From JBHEBG01 sp046557915 (lineage in GTDB: Bacteria; Bacteroidota; Bacteroidia; Flavobacteriales; Flavobacteriaceae), in NCBI RefSeq assembly GCF_046557915.1, contig NZ_JBHEBG010000003.1, positions 372,001 through 436,000 on the forward strand: 64,000 nt of DNA, given 5' to 3'. The first letter of the stretch is position 1; each line of letters starts with the position of its first letter. The notes under the pieces were generated by a model. The model searched no databases. It saw only the letters and a list, made by a program, of their open reading frames with translations, and was not told where the DNA came from. Positions 1 to 8,550 of this stretch are shown here, piece by piece. The translations under genes were made by a program, and so were the position numbers.

Positions 1-2
1 TT

Positions 3-494
3 TTTGAGGACCTAGGTTTTGATGCCATTACAGTGGCACCTTATATGGGGAAAGATTCTGTAGAGCCTTTTCTTTCTTTCGAAAACAAGCATACCATTTT
101 ATTGGCGCTTACCTCCAATGAAGGGGCTTATGATCTGCAGACAAAAATGGTAGAGGGTAAACCACTTTATAAACAAGTCTTGGAGGTCTCAAAGACCTAT
201 GAACATGCCAAAAATTTAATGTATGTTGTAGGTGCCACGAAAGCCAGTTATTTAAGTGAAATACGGCAAATTATTCCCAATAGTTTTATTTTGGTGCCCG
301 GTGTAGGGGCTCAGGGAGGCAGTTTAACGGAAGTATGCCAACATGGTATGACCCAAAATGTAGGGTTACTGGTAAATTCCTCTAGAGGAATTATCTATGC
401 TTCGGATGAAAGGGATTTTGCCAAGGCGGCAAGGTTGCGAGCCAAGGAAATACAGGTGCAGATGGAGAAAGAATTAAGAAATTTGGTTCAATAA
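3..494 (+). CDS. pyrF: Orotidine 5'-phosphate decarboxylase, C-terminal part
   Basis: The reading frame is open from the window edge, so the N-terminus is missing. It decarboxylates OMP to UMP, the last step of pyrimidine synthesis, in the cytoplasm. The visible part matches the long (type 2) family: a DAITVAPYMG strand near the start, the VVGAT strand and the loop FILVPGVGAQGG that binds the substrate phosphate, then a helical C-terminus. About 163 residues are present of roughly 270 usual for the family. The stop (492-494) directly abuts the end of the convergent small gene that follows. pyrD lies at the other end of the window, not in an operon with it. Confidence 0.95.
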   Translation, partial: FEDLGFDAITVAPYMGKDSVEPFLSFENKHTILLALTSNEGAYDLQTKMVEGKPLYKQVLEVSKTYEHAKNLMYVVGATKASYLSEIRQIIPNSFILVPGVGAQGGSLTEVCQHGMTQNVGLLVNSSRGIIYASDERDFAKAARLRAKEIQVQMEKELRNLVQ

Positions 495-689
495 TTACAT
501 TAAACCTTCTAAAATCTTCTGTATTTTTTTTGCTTTTTGCTCAAAAAACTCGCCAAGCTGCGTGTCCGTATATTTTAAGTTGGAAGCCTTGTCCATGAAG
601 CTCTGATATTGATACTCCAATAAGGTAATTGCATGACTTCCACTTGTGATCGGGGTAACTGTTCCTACCCTACAATACTGCTTTTCCAT
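495..689 (-). CDS. Small uncharacterised protein (64 aa)
   Basis: A 64-residue ORF convergent with pyrF, with no base between the two stop codons. It starts with ATG and has no signal peptide or membrane segment. The N-terminus (CRVGTVTPITSGSHAITLLE) is followed by a charged, probably helical half with QKAKKIQKIL. It looks like a cytoplasmic helical protein and its composition is protein-like, which is why I keep it, but I recognise no family and infer no function. It could be a spurious ORF; the tight tail-to-tail packing argues against that. Confidence 0.5.
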   Translation of the reverse strand: MEKQYCRVGTVTPITSGSHAITLLEYQYQSFMDKASNLKYTDTQLGEFFEQKAKKIQKILEGLM

Positions 690-932
690 AGTCTATATCT
701 TTGTTCTTACAAATATACGACCAAAAACAGGGTTTGGATGTTGGGCACATGGTGTATTCACCTAAAAATCAGGTGATTTATCTATTTTTTAACAATTTGA
801 TGAGGAAATCCTCACATATGACCTTTTTTTTGGTAATTAACATAGGTTCTAAAGAGAGAGGAATTTTAAGGCTAAAACAGCTAAACTTTATACACTTATT
901 GTAAATTGGTGTGGACTAATAATACATAGATT

Positions 933-1442
933 ATGAAAAATAGATATTTTATGGCATTGGCGATTATATGGTGCAGTTATTCCTTGGTGGCTCAAGACAC
1001 CCCTTGCGCTTGTTGTACCGATAACCACAGGGAGTTTGACTTCTGGGTAGGGACATGGGAAGTTACAGCTCCTGATGGTACTTTGGCGGGGAAAAATACA
1101 ATCGAGATAATCCAGGACGGTTGTGTGCTAAAGGAAAATTGGACTAGCGCCACGGGGAAAAGTACGGGTGTCAGCACCAATTTCTTTAACTCACAAACAG
1201 AACAATGGGAGCAATTATGGTTAGATAATTCCGGGTCTTATTTAAAACTACAAGGTAGTCGGGCGGGAAATCAGATGATGCTCTCATCAGAAACGTTTAC
1301 ACATACGGATGGGAAGCAGTACACGAACAGAATTACTTGGACGGCCAATGAAGACGGAACCGTGCGCCAGATGTGGGAGGTATTGCAGGAAGGTGAGGTA
1401 GTAAGTGTAGCTTTCGACGGACTATATAAAAAAGTGGGATAG
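933..1442 (+). CDS. Secreted DUF1579-like protein
   Basis: 169 residues with a signal peptide (cleavage probably after VAQ, about residue 20). Then a Cys-rich stretch CACC and the opening REFDFWVGTWEV, the hallmark of DUF1579-type small beta-barrel domains, followed by alternating beta strands with many Trp residues and an ending typical for a lipocalin-like barrel. The family has no settled biochemical role; export to the periplasm or outside is inferred from the signal sequence. It stands alone and is closed by a strong terminator just after its stop. Confidence 0.75.
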   Translation: MKNRYFMALAIIWCSYSLVAQDTPCACCTDNHREFDFWVGTWEVTAPDGTLAGKNTIEIIQDGCVLKENWTSATGKSTGVSTNFFNSQTEQWEQLWLDNSGSYLKLQGSRAGNQMMLSSETFTHTDGKQYTNRITWTANEDGTVRQMWEVLQEGEVVSVAFDGLYKKVG

Positions 1443-1456
1443 TCTTATACAAATAG

Positions 1457-1492
1457 AAACCGACCGGCCCCAAGGAGCCGGTCGGTTTTTTT
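1457..1492 (+). terminator. Intrinsic terminator after the DUF1579-like gene
   Basis: Perfect 11-bp stem (1458-1468 with 1477-1487, AACCGACCGGC arms), 8-nt loop and a run of seven T. It separates the plus-strand gene from the convergent susD. Confidence 0.9.
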
Positions 1493-1518
1493 GTTGATGA
1501 GTAGTATTTATATTATGA

Positions 1519-2898
1519 TTAATTATACCCAGGATTCTGTTCTAGCATAGGGTTTCTATCCCTAGCGGATTGCGGAATGGGAAATACTAAACTATTATCG
1601 TTAAAAGGAAGCCCATCGATGTCTCTTTGGGTTCTCTTATAATCGTTTACAAGAAAACCTTCAAAGGCCAGTTCCAATTCTCTTTCGTTCAAAATAAGAT
1701 CTAATGTAAGTGCCGCTAAAGGTGGGGCGAGCGATCTTCCACGTAAAGTATTGATTTCTACAAGCGGATCTAACCCTACCGCAGATCCCAGCCTAAAGTT
1801 GCATTCTGCACGTATCAAATGCATTTCTGCTACCCGTATAGGGGTTGCATTGGCAAATTGCCTAGCGTGTTTAGAGGTTAGTGTTAACCCTAGGCTTACC
1901 CCTTCGCCCGGGTACGTAAATGCCCTACGTTGATCCAAGGCAGAATCAAATTTATCCAAATAGTCCTGGGTGATGGCAATATCACCACCCCTTCCACCAA
2001 GTGCCTGAGTGGCATAATGGGTATTGGATTCGTTGGTTCCTTCTTGGTTGGTAACCACCCATGAGAATAAGGTTTCTACCGTATTGTCATCAGTCTCAAA
2101 GGCTTCAGCAAAGGTTGGCGTTAGACTGTGACCACTGTTTTGCAAAACATCATTGGCAGCGTCGCGTGCTGCACTAAAGTTACCTTGTTGAAGGTATACC
2201 CTTGCCAAAAGCGCTTTGGCGGAGTATCGATCTGCCCGTTCACCATTGGTGCCCGGTAATTTGGCAAAGGCATCGTTTAAATCCGAAAGCACTTGGCTAT
2301 ACACTTCTTCAACTGTATTTCTGCCTACCGCGCGAGTAGCATCTGGCGGTAAAAGCACAATAGGTACTCCAAGTTGCGAATTTGTTGCCCCTGCAGTATA
2401 CTGTTGACCGTACAACCGTACCATATCAAAATAAACCAAACCTCTTAAAAATTTGGCTTCGCCCTCTACACGGTTACGTTCAGCAGCATCGTCGAATTTA
2501 TCCAGATTATCGAGCACGGTGTTTACATGTCCAATGATGGCATAACTATCCCCATAGATATTTAGGGCACTCACATTATCATTTACCATGGCCTTGTTAA
2601 AAATATCCCTCAGCTCTTCGAAGGTTCCGTTCCAACTTACCTGATCGGTGTTTCCCAAAAGGTCATAAGCAATATTGATCTGCCCACTGTAAATTCCAAA
2701 ATATAATGGATTGAGGTTGTCCGGGGTGGTATTTCTTCCAATATCATAGGCCGCCAATAATATGGCATTAACGTTTTCCGGTGTTGCCGTGGCCAGACCT
2801 ATCCCGATACTCTGCTGCGGTTCTAGATCGAGTTCTTTTTCGCAGGATGTCCCAACAATCAAAAGAACTAAAATGGTTATTATTTTATAGTATTTCAT
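1519..2898 (-). CDS. SusD/RagB family nutrient-binding outer-membrane lipoprotein
   Basis: 459 residues. Signal peptide with lipobox ending at Cys19 (IVGTSC), so it is anchored in the outer membrane and, as for SusD proteins, probably surface exposed. The helical TPR-like fold is visible in ARVYLQQGNFSAARDAAN and in GEAKFLRGLVYFDMVRLYG; the C-terminus has the usual NERELELAFEG and ends with FPIPQSARDRNP and NPGYN, standard for RagB/SusD. It lies 18 bp downstream of SusC and is surely co-transcribed. SusD lids the SusC pore and presents ligand to it. At 459 residues it is short for the family. No glycoside hydrolase or sulfatase is nearby, so the substrate is open. Confidence 0.95.
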   Translation of the reverse strand: MKYYKIITILVLLIVGTSCEKELDLEPQQSIGIGLATATPENVNAILLAAYDIGRNTTPDNLNPLYFGIYSGQINIAYDLLGNTDQVSWNGTFEELRDIFNKAMVNDNVSALNIYGDSYAIIGHVNTVLDNLDKFDDAAERNRVEGEAKFLRGLVYFDMVRLYGQQYTAGATNSQLGVPIVLLPPDATRAVGRNTVEEVYSQVLSDLNDAFAKLPGTNGERADRYSAKALLARVYLQQGNFSAARDAANDVLQNSGHSLTPTFAEAFETDDNTVETLFSWVVTNQEGTNESNTHYATQALGGRGGDIAITQDYLDKFDSALDQRRAFTYPGEGVSLGLTLTSKHARQFANATPIRVAEMHLIRAECNFRLGSAVGLDPLVEINTLRGRSLAPPLAALTLDLILNERELELAFEGFLVNDYKRTQRDIDGLPFNDNSLVFPIPQSARDRNPMLEQNPGYN

Positions 2899-2916
2899 AA
2901 CTTATATTTTTGTTTT

Positions 2917-5900
2917 TTAGAAACTAAGATTTAACCCTACAGTATATACCCTGGCAGGCGGAGCCGAGTAAAAAGTACTACCTGCATTTACATTGGGATT
3001 GTTAAAATCATCAAAAGAAGACTCAGGATCGTAACCTCTATAGTCGGTAATGGTCAGTAAATTTAGGCCAGACAGATATATCCTAACCCTGCTAAGTCCC
3101 ATACGTTCCAACACCTGCGGAGGCAAGGAATAGCCTATGGTTAAATTTCTCAACCTTATAAAATCGGCATTCTGTAAGAAGCGGGTACTGGCAGAATGAC
3201 CATTGTCTATAAAGAGTCTTGCTTGTGGCACATCGGTGATGTCGCCAGGGTTCTGCCATCTGTTGTTATAGATAAAAACATCTTGGTTATCCAACCCGTT
3301 CCCAAAGCCACTTTCTTGATATTGGCCTGCTTCGTTGTAAAGATCTGCACCCCACTGTCCCTGAAATGTAAAAGAAAAATCGAGTCCTTTGTAATCAAGT
3401 GTACTAGAGAAACCTGCTATTACGTCTGGATTGGGGCTTCCAATTACGATACGCTGGGCAGCAGCATAATCGTTGGTTACCGTTTTATCCAAAGAACCGT
3501 CTGGCCTTACCGTGTTTAAGAAATATTCCGCATCACCTGTATTTGCATTAACACCAGCATATTCTACCAAATAAAAAGCGTTGATCTGCTCCCCTTCTCG
3601 AAGAATATTCTTGTCCGTGATCTGATCTTCTCCGTTGGGTAGATTGGTGATCTCATTGGTGTTGTAAGCGATGTTAAAATTGGTCTTCCATGTAAGGTTT
3701 TCGGTTTGTACATTAATAGTGTTCAAAGCAAATTCAAGACCACTGTTTTCCAAGTTACCTATATTTTGTAGTATGCTATGGGTAGGTATCAAAGATTCGA
3801 AAGGAACCCTTGCATTAAATAAAAGGTCTTTGGTTTTCTTTACATAATAGTCTATTTCTCCTGTAATTCGATTGTTTACGAATCCAAAATCGAGTCCAAA
3901 GTTGGTCTGGGTGGTCTCTTCCCATTTCAGATCGGGATTTTCTCCTTGGGTAAACTCTAAGCCAGACTGTCCGTTGTAGTTTGTGCCCCCATAAAGTCCA
4001 AGACTACTAAAGTTACCAACAGGTGTATTACCATTGGTTCCCCAACTTGCTCTTAATTTTAAGTTGGATAGGGTATTGGAGTTCTGAAGAAATTCTTCCT
4101 CGGTTATGATCCATCCGGCAGAAGCGGCAGGGAAGTACCCAAACCTGTTCTCGGATCCAAAGCGTGAAGAACCGTCTTGCCGTATACTCGCTTTTAAGAT
4201 GTATTTGTTCTTATAATCGTAACTAAGCCTTGCAAAATAGGAAAGTTGCGCCCAATTGGTAGCAGTCCCCGTACCCGCGGAAATAGTTGCCGCACTGGAA
4301 ACGGATTTAAAATCATCCGTGGGAAAACCATCACCGGTAACCGAAGTTGCCCTGTTTTTAAACCTTGTATAAGTGGCCCCTAGGACAAAATTAACATTGG
4401 ATGCTTCTCCAAAGGTATTGTCGAAGGTTACATAATTGTTGGTAGAAATAATCTCCGTACCATCATCCGAAGCAAAAGTTTGCCCATTTGTAGATTGGAA
4501 AGGAGCCAATCTTCCAGTATTTCTATCTACAGTCTGATTTAGATAATCATACCCCAATTCTGATTTATACTTTAGAAATGGGAAAAGTTGAAATTCTGCA
4601 AAGACTTTTCCTAGAAGTCGGCGTCTTTTGGTTAATCTAAAGGAGTGCTTGTCTTGCAATAGGAAATTGGCGTACAAGGTGCTGGCATTTATATCTCCAT
4701 CCAATAAAAAAGGGGGAGCTGTAGGTACCTGGGCTATGGCCTGCATTGGGGTGGTAAAGGCGTTGTCGCCGGCTATTCTGTCTATTACCGTGCTTGTATA
4801 ACCCATGTTTAGCCCAACATCTAACCAGTTATTAACCTTATGGTCTATATTGGTACGAACACTTATCCTTTCCAGATTATTGCCTCTTACTATCCCTTGC
4901 GTGTCGTTGTAGGAGCCGGAAATAAAACTTTTTGTTTTTTCGTTACCACCCGATACGGAGAGGTTAATATCCCTTACATAACTGTTCTGAAAGGCTTGAT
5001 CTTGCCAATCGGTATTTACATTCCTGTAATCCTGATCGCCCTGATAGCGTTGCAACCGTGTATCTACCCATTCATTGGCCGCAGCTTGGTCTGCAAAGCT
5101 ACCGTCATTAAAAGCGGATTCTTGTAGCAGCTCTATATATTGCTCTGCGTTTAACCAATCGCGTCTGTTGGTTGGCTCTCCTATACCGGAAGATACATCT
5201 AAAGAAATGGTAGACTTTCCTTCTCTACCGCGTTTTGTGGTAATAAGAATTACCCCATTGGTACCTTTTGCCCCAAATATGGCCGCAGCCGAAGCATCCT
5301 TTAGAATATCTATAGACGCTATGTCATTTGGATTTAAAGCCAACAACGGGTTTAGGGGTGCCGTTATGGAAGAGATATTGTTATTGTTCATTTCAATACC
5401 ATCTATAACGTATAAAGGTTCTTGCGAAGCCGATACCGAAGATAGACCACGAATAATTACTTTTACCCCACCTTCTACTTTTCCGTTGGTCTGGGTAATC
5501 TGTACTCCCGTAGCTTTTGCCACCAAAGCACTTTGTAAACTTGGTGTGGAAATACCCCCAATTTGTTCCGAATCAATTTTGGCAACATTGTCGGTTAACA
5601 ACCTTTTGGATTGTGTTCCGAAACCTACTACTATAACTTCCTCCAATTGGGAAGCATCTTCCAACATTTGTACATCAATAACGTTTGATGCACCTACGGT
5701 AATCTCCGTGGTCTTTTGACCCAGATAAGAAAATACCAAAATTTGACCTGAACTGGCCACTATGGTATAATTACCGTCAAAATCTGATTGTGTTCCCTGG
5801 GTTGTACCCTTTAGGACAACATTTACACCCGGCAGTGGAATACTGTTCTGGTCGGTAATGTTTCCCGAAACTGTTTTGTCCTGTGCATATGCCAAAGAAA

Positions 5901-5946
5901 TTCCCATAAGGAAAAGCATGAGCAACCAATTGTGTTTTTTTTGCAT
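2917..5946 (-). CDS. SusC/RagA family TonB-linked outer-membrane transporter
   Basis: 1009 residues. Signal peptide ending ISLAYAQ (about residue 22), carboxypeptidase-regulatory-like domain (about 25-110: VSGNITDQNSIPLPGVNVVLKG), the SusC signature EEVIVVGFGTQSKR before the plug, plug motifs EPLYVIDGIEMNN and ASAAAIFGAKGTNGVILITT, then a beta barrel ending in the aromatic VYTVGLNLSF needed for outer-membrane assembly. It imports ligand with energy from TonB and pairs with the SusD gene that follows. Upstream on the same strand lies an AraC-type membrane regulator, which probably controls it. There is no STN domain, so signalling to an anti-sigma factor is not expected. Confidence 0.96.
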   Translation of the reverse strand: MQKKHNWLLMLFLMGISLAYAQDKTVSGNITDQNSIPLPGVNVVLKGTTQGTQSDFDGNYTIVASSGQILVFSYLGQKTTEITVGASNVIDVQMLEDASQLEEVIVVGFGTQSKRLLTDNVAKIDSEQIGGISTPSLQSALVAKATGVQITQTNGKVEGGVKVIIRGLSSVSASQEPLYVIDGIEMNNNNISSITAPLNPLLALNPNDIASIDILKDASAAAIFGAKGTNGVILITTKRGREGKSTISLDVSSGIGEPTNRRDWLNAEQYIELLQESAFNDGSFADQAAANEWVDTRLQRYQGDQDYRNVNTDWQDQAFQNSYVRDINLSVSGGNEKTKSFISGSYNDTQGIVRGNNLERISVRTNIDHKVNNWLDVGLNMGYTSTVIDRIAGDNAFTTPMQAIAQVPTAPPFLLDGDINASTLYANFLLQDKHSFRLTKRRRLLGKVFAEFQLFPFLKYKSELGYDYLNQTVDRNTGRLAPFQSTNGQTFASDDGTEIISTNNYVTFDNTFGEASNVNFVLGATYTRFKNRATSVTGDGFPTDDFKSVSSAATISAGTGTATNWAQLSYFARLSYDYKNKYILKASIRQDGSSRFGSENRFGYFPAASAGWIITEEEFLQNSNTLSNLKLRASWGTNGNTPVGNFSSLGLYGGTNYNGQSGLEFTQGENPDLKWEETTQTNFGLDFGFVNNRITGEIDYYVKKTKDLLFNARVPFESLIPTHSILQNIGNLENSGLEFALNTINVQTENLTWKTNFNIAYNTNEITNLPNGEDQITDKNILREGEQINAFYLVEYAGVNANTGDAEYFLNTVRPDGSLDKTVTNDYAAAQRIVIGSPNPDVIAGFSSTLDYKGLDFSFTFQGQWGADLYNEAGQYQESGFGNGLDNQDVFIYNNRWQNPGDITDVPQARLFIDNGHSASTRFLQNADFIRLRNLTIGYSLPPQVLERMGLSRVRIYLSGLNLLTITDYRGYDPESSFDDFNNPNVNAGSTFYSAPPARVYTVGLNLSF

Positions 5947-5990
5947 ACTTTAAAGTTTTTCGAATTAATCTTAGGTTTTTATGTAAACCA

Positions 5991-6076
5991 CAGCCCTGGG
6001 TTGTTTTGATAGCTAATTCAAATAATTACTCTAAAAAAGGAGACAGAAGTTTTTTCGGAGTAAGCCCCCAGAGCTG
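5991..6076 (-). repeat. Structured leader element, copy 1 (susC-proximal)
   Basis: 86-bp element with an outer 10-bp stem (5991-6000 with 6067-6076; minus-strand arms CAGCUCUGGG and CCCAGGGCUG, one G-U pair) and an inner hairpin (6026-6031 with 6058-6063, UUACUC/GAGUAA, continued by A6/U6 around an 11-nt loop). It ends 45 nt before the susC start codon. A second copy with the same plan is at 6372-6462. Pairing is better on the minus strand than on the plus strand, which points to RNA made in the susC direction. Confidence 0.6.
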
Positions 6077-6371
6077 CTTTTACATTTAGTCAGTCAAGTT
6101 TCAAAGTAAAGCGCTCCTTCCAAATCTGGGGGTAAACCCTATAGACATTTACTTTTCCGAAGAAAGTTTACACTTTTTTTACCCTTTTATTGTTTTGTGA
6201 GCGGTACGGGTTGGACTTTATAGAATATATTGAAGGCGTAATAAATAAATGTGGTTGATTGTGTTATCCCAACATTGAGTAAAGCATGTTGTATAGAACA
6301 ATGGGGTTGGTAAGTTTAAAACCGATCTGTTCGGGAAAGCTTTGTATGGGTTCGGCAGAAGAAGAACTAAT

Positions 6372-6462
6372 GGCAGCCCCTTATTATTCTGATGACTAAT
6401 TCAAATAATCGATTACCCTAAAAATGAGAAAAAAGTTTTACGAGTAAGTTTTCAGAGCTGCC
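6372..6462 (-). repeat. Structured leader element, copy 2 (distal)
   Basis: 91-bp partner of the element at 5991-6076. Outer stem 6372-6380 with 6454-6462 (minus-strand arms GGCAGCUCU and GGGGCUGCC, two G-U pairs), inner stem UUACUC/GGGUAA (6442-6447 with 6413-6418, one G-U pair) and an A/U helix. The single-stranded stretch ATTATTTGAATTAG is shared with copy 1. It lies between the stop of the AraC-type regulator (6563) and copy 1; apart from the two copies I see no gene in 5947-6562. Confidence 0.55.
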
Positions 6463-6562
6463 GTGTTTTTGGTAGTTAGATCAAAATAACGAACGCCCAG
6501 AGTATAATTCGGAAAATCCGATAAATGTTTACCAGATTGCTTGATGAAAAGATAGGTGCCGA

Positions 6563-8089
6563 TCAGCTAAAGGAACTTACCAAACTTCTATGATATTCTG
6601 TAGGAGTTAGGTTGGTATCTTTTTTAAATGCCTTATTAAAAGTTACTTTGTTGTTGTAACCCACCTCGTAGGCAATATCTATGATGTTTAAGTTTTCTAA
6701 ATGACCATTGTCCAAAATTTGCTTGGCCTCCCTAATTCTGTAAGTATTTATCAATTCGTGAAAATTCATTTTAAAATGCTCATTGATAACCTGAGAAGCA
6801 TTATGCCTTGTAGTATTCAACCGGTCCGATAATATCTCCAGACTGATGTCATTTTCTTTATATATTTTAAATTCGTCGAATAACCTTATCAAGTTTTCTT
6901 TTAACTCTGAAGAAAGACTTTCTGTTAACCCAGAGTTCTTATACTTAAAAAGAAGCGGAGTTTTATAAGAATAGACCCCACTAAAAACACTTGGTTGTAC
7001 ATTGGCAGAATAGCCTACGTACAGCACCATTAATGCCATACATATAATCTGCGAGTGATAGAAAAACCCAGACCAGATATTGGTACTTATCAATATACCA
7101 TAAACGGCATAAGAGAGGATATAGGCAATATGGATTCCGTAAATGCTTTTCTGCCACAGTTTGTTTTCCCTACTGATATTGGTATTTTGCCTGCCCGCCA
7201 CGTAGAGCTTGCCAATAAAGTATCCATATAGTATTAAGGAGGTTAACTTAAGGGTAACGATGATGGCCACATCTTTAGAATCCGTAGGATTTTGACCGTT
7301 GTTGAACCTTCCCATCATAAGGGTCAATTTTTCACTGGCGGACATGGCATATATAGGAAGTATGTACACTAAAAACAGGAGTGTAGGGATTAAATGCAAA
7401 AGATCCTTGACCTTAAATCGATATAATTGTGTGGTTCGTTTAAAGTAAAAATAGAGTAGGGGGCCGTAGAGAAAAGAAAACACGGTAGACATTAAATAGG
7501 AATGCGAAAATATATATTGATAGTTGGTAATATTTAAGCAGATATGAAAAATGAAAAATGAGTGTATAAAAATGAACGCACTGATCAGTTTTTTAGAAAC
7601 CGGATCTACATTTCTATTGAAGTTAATTACTATGGTAAGGTAAAAGCCAATAAGGGCTACGTACAGATATAAGAAAGACCAAATTGTAATTTTTGGGGAA
7701 TAGCTCTTCTCGGCTTCCCTAAATTCGGCACTGTTTTTAATGCTCTCGAAACCGTCATTTAGAAAAATATTGGGGTCGAAATCTTGCAGTAAATATTGTT
7801 CTATACAAGTAACGGATTTGGAAGGATGGTTAAGGGCAGCATGGCTTAAGGCCATTTTTTTAAATATGGGTGCTTTGGCCAGATCGTCTTCCAGCAATAG
7901 TAATTCATAAGTTTTAAGGGCTTCCGAATAGTTGCGGGAATGAAAGAATAAATCGGCCTTTTCTTTTAAACCTTGTGAAAATGCAACAGGCTCTTCGTAT
8001 CGGAAAGTTTTCGCGTTAGTTGCCTCCTTTGCTTCAATTGTTACATTGAACAACAAGAACACCGCGGAAATTATTCCTAACTGCCTCAT
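6563..8089 (-). CDS. AraC-family membrane-bound transcriptional regulator
   Basis: 508 residues. Signal-like N-terminus (AVFLLFNVTIEAKEA), a TPR-like periplasmic part (about 25-125: LKEKADLFFHSRNYSEALKTYELLL), then six to seven membrane helices (about 135-370) and a C-terminal AraC/HTH_18 DNA-binding domain (about 400-508) with LSDRLNTTRHNASQVINEHF and DIAYEVGYNNKVTFNKAFKK. This plan (sensor, membrane block, AraC domain) is common in Bacteroidota beside SusCD pairs. It lies directly upstream of susC on the same strand, so it is the likely regulator of that pair. The signal it senses is unknown. Confidence 0.9.
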   Translation of the reverse strand: MRQLGIISAVFLLFNVTIEAKEATNAKTFRYEEPVAFSQGLKEKADLFFHSRNYSEALKTYELLLLEDDLAKAPIFKKMALSHAALNHPSKSVTCIEQYLLQDFDPNIFLNDGFESIKNSAEFREAEKSYSPKITIWSFLYLYVALIGFYLTIVINFNRNVDPVSKKLISAFIFIHSFFIFHICLNITNYQYIFSHSYLMSTVFSFLYGPLLYFYFKRTTQLYRFKVKDLLHLIPTLLFLVYILPIYAMSASEKLTLMMGRFNNGQNPTDSKDVAIIVTLKLTSLILYGYFIGKLYVAGRQNTNISRENKLWQKSIYGIHIAYILSYAVYGILISTNIWSGFFYHSQIICMALMVLYVGYSANVQPSVFSGVYSYKTPLLFKYKNSGLTESLSSELKENLIRLFDEFKIYKENDISLEILSDRLNTTRHNASQVINEHFKMNFHELINTYRIREAKQILDNGHLENLNIIDIAYEVGYNNKVTFNKAFKKDTNLTPTEYHRSLVSSFS

Positions 8090-8286
8090 TTTACTGTTGG
8101 TTGAATTAGCAACATCAAGTTAGCCAATTAACAAAAGCGAAATGTTAAAGTTATCTTAAAAAGGGTAATCCCCGATAATAGTTTACCTTTGAGTAAGCGA
8201 TATTTTTCGCTTATAACTCGCTGATATTCAGTAATTAATTTTGAAGGAGACTTTTTAATTTTGAATTTAAGATTGCGGTAATGCAC

Positions 8287-8314
8287 AAAAAAAACCGGTG
8301 ATGACACCGGTTTT
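8287..8314 (-). terminator. Strong minus-strand terminator with no close upstream gene
   Basis: Perfect 10-bp stem (AAAACCGGTG at 8291-8300, CACCGGTTTT at 8305-8314), ATGA loop, followed on the minus strand by eight T. The nearest upstream minus-strand gene ends 237 bp away at 8551, so this may end a short independent RNA. Confidence 0.75.
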
Positions 8315-8550
8315 ACGACTAACTAACTCAAAAATTACTAACTCAAATAATTCGGTACAAAAATCTTATATAAATTTCGCTAAATGGTTAACTAAACATT
8401 AGCAATACGTAATATCCAATACTAATTAATCAACGATATCGTAATGGTTTTATTGTAAGTTAGACCGAAAATTTTAACAAATTCTCTGTGCGAGCGCGGA
8501 ACGGCTCGGTTTAGGAGGAATAAAATTGTAATATGTTGGCTAGTAATGGA
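8315..8550. other. Intergenic stretch with tandem ACTAACTCAAA
   Basis: No ORF. Just above the terminator the plus strand carries ACTAACTCAAA twice (about 8325-8350), read on the minus strand as TTTGAGTTAGT. A weak hairpin CGAGC/GCTCG sits at about 8491-8508. The 8090-8286 part in front of the AraC-type gene shows nothing clear. Confidence 0.4.

Noticed and set aside
701..904. Plus-strand ORF of 67 aa between the small minus-strand gene and the DUF1579-like gene
   Set aside because: Amino-acid make-up looks like translated AT-rich intergenic DNA, there is no recognisable domain, and it overlaps the likely promoter zones of both neighbours.
5075..5719. 214-aa plus-strand ORF opposite the susC plug region
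   Set aside because: Exact antisense of a clear SusC coding region, with no domain; long antisense frames are expected from codon usage.
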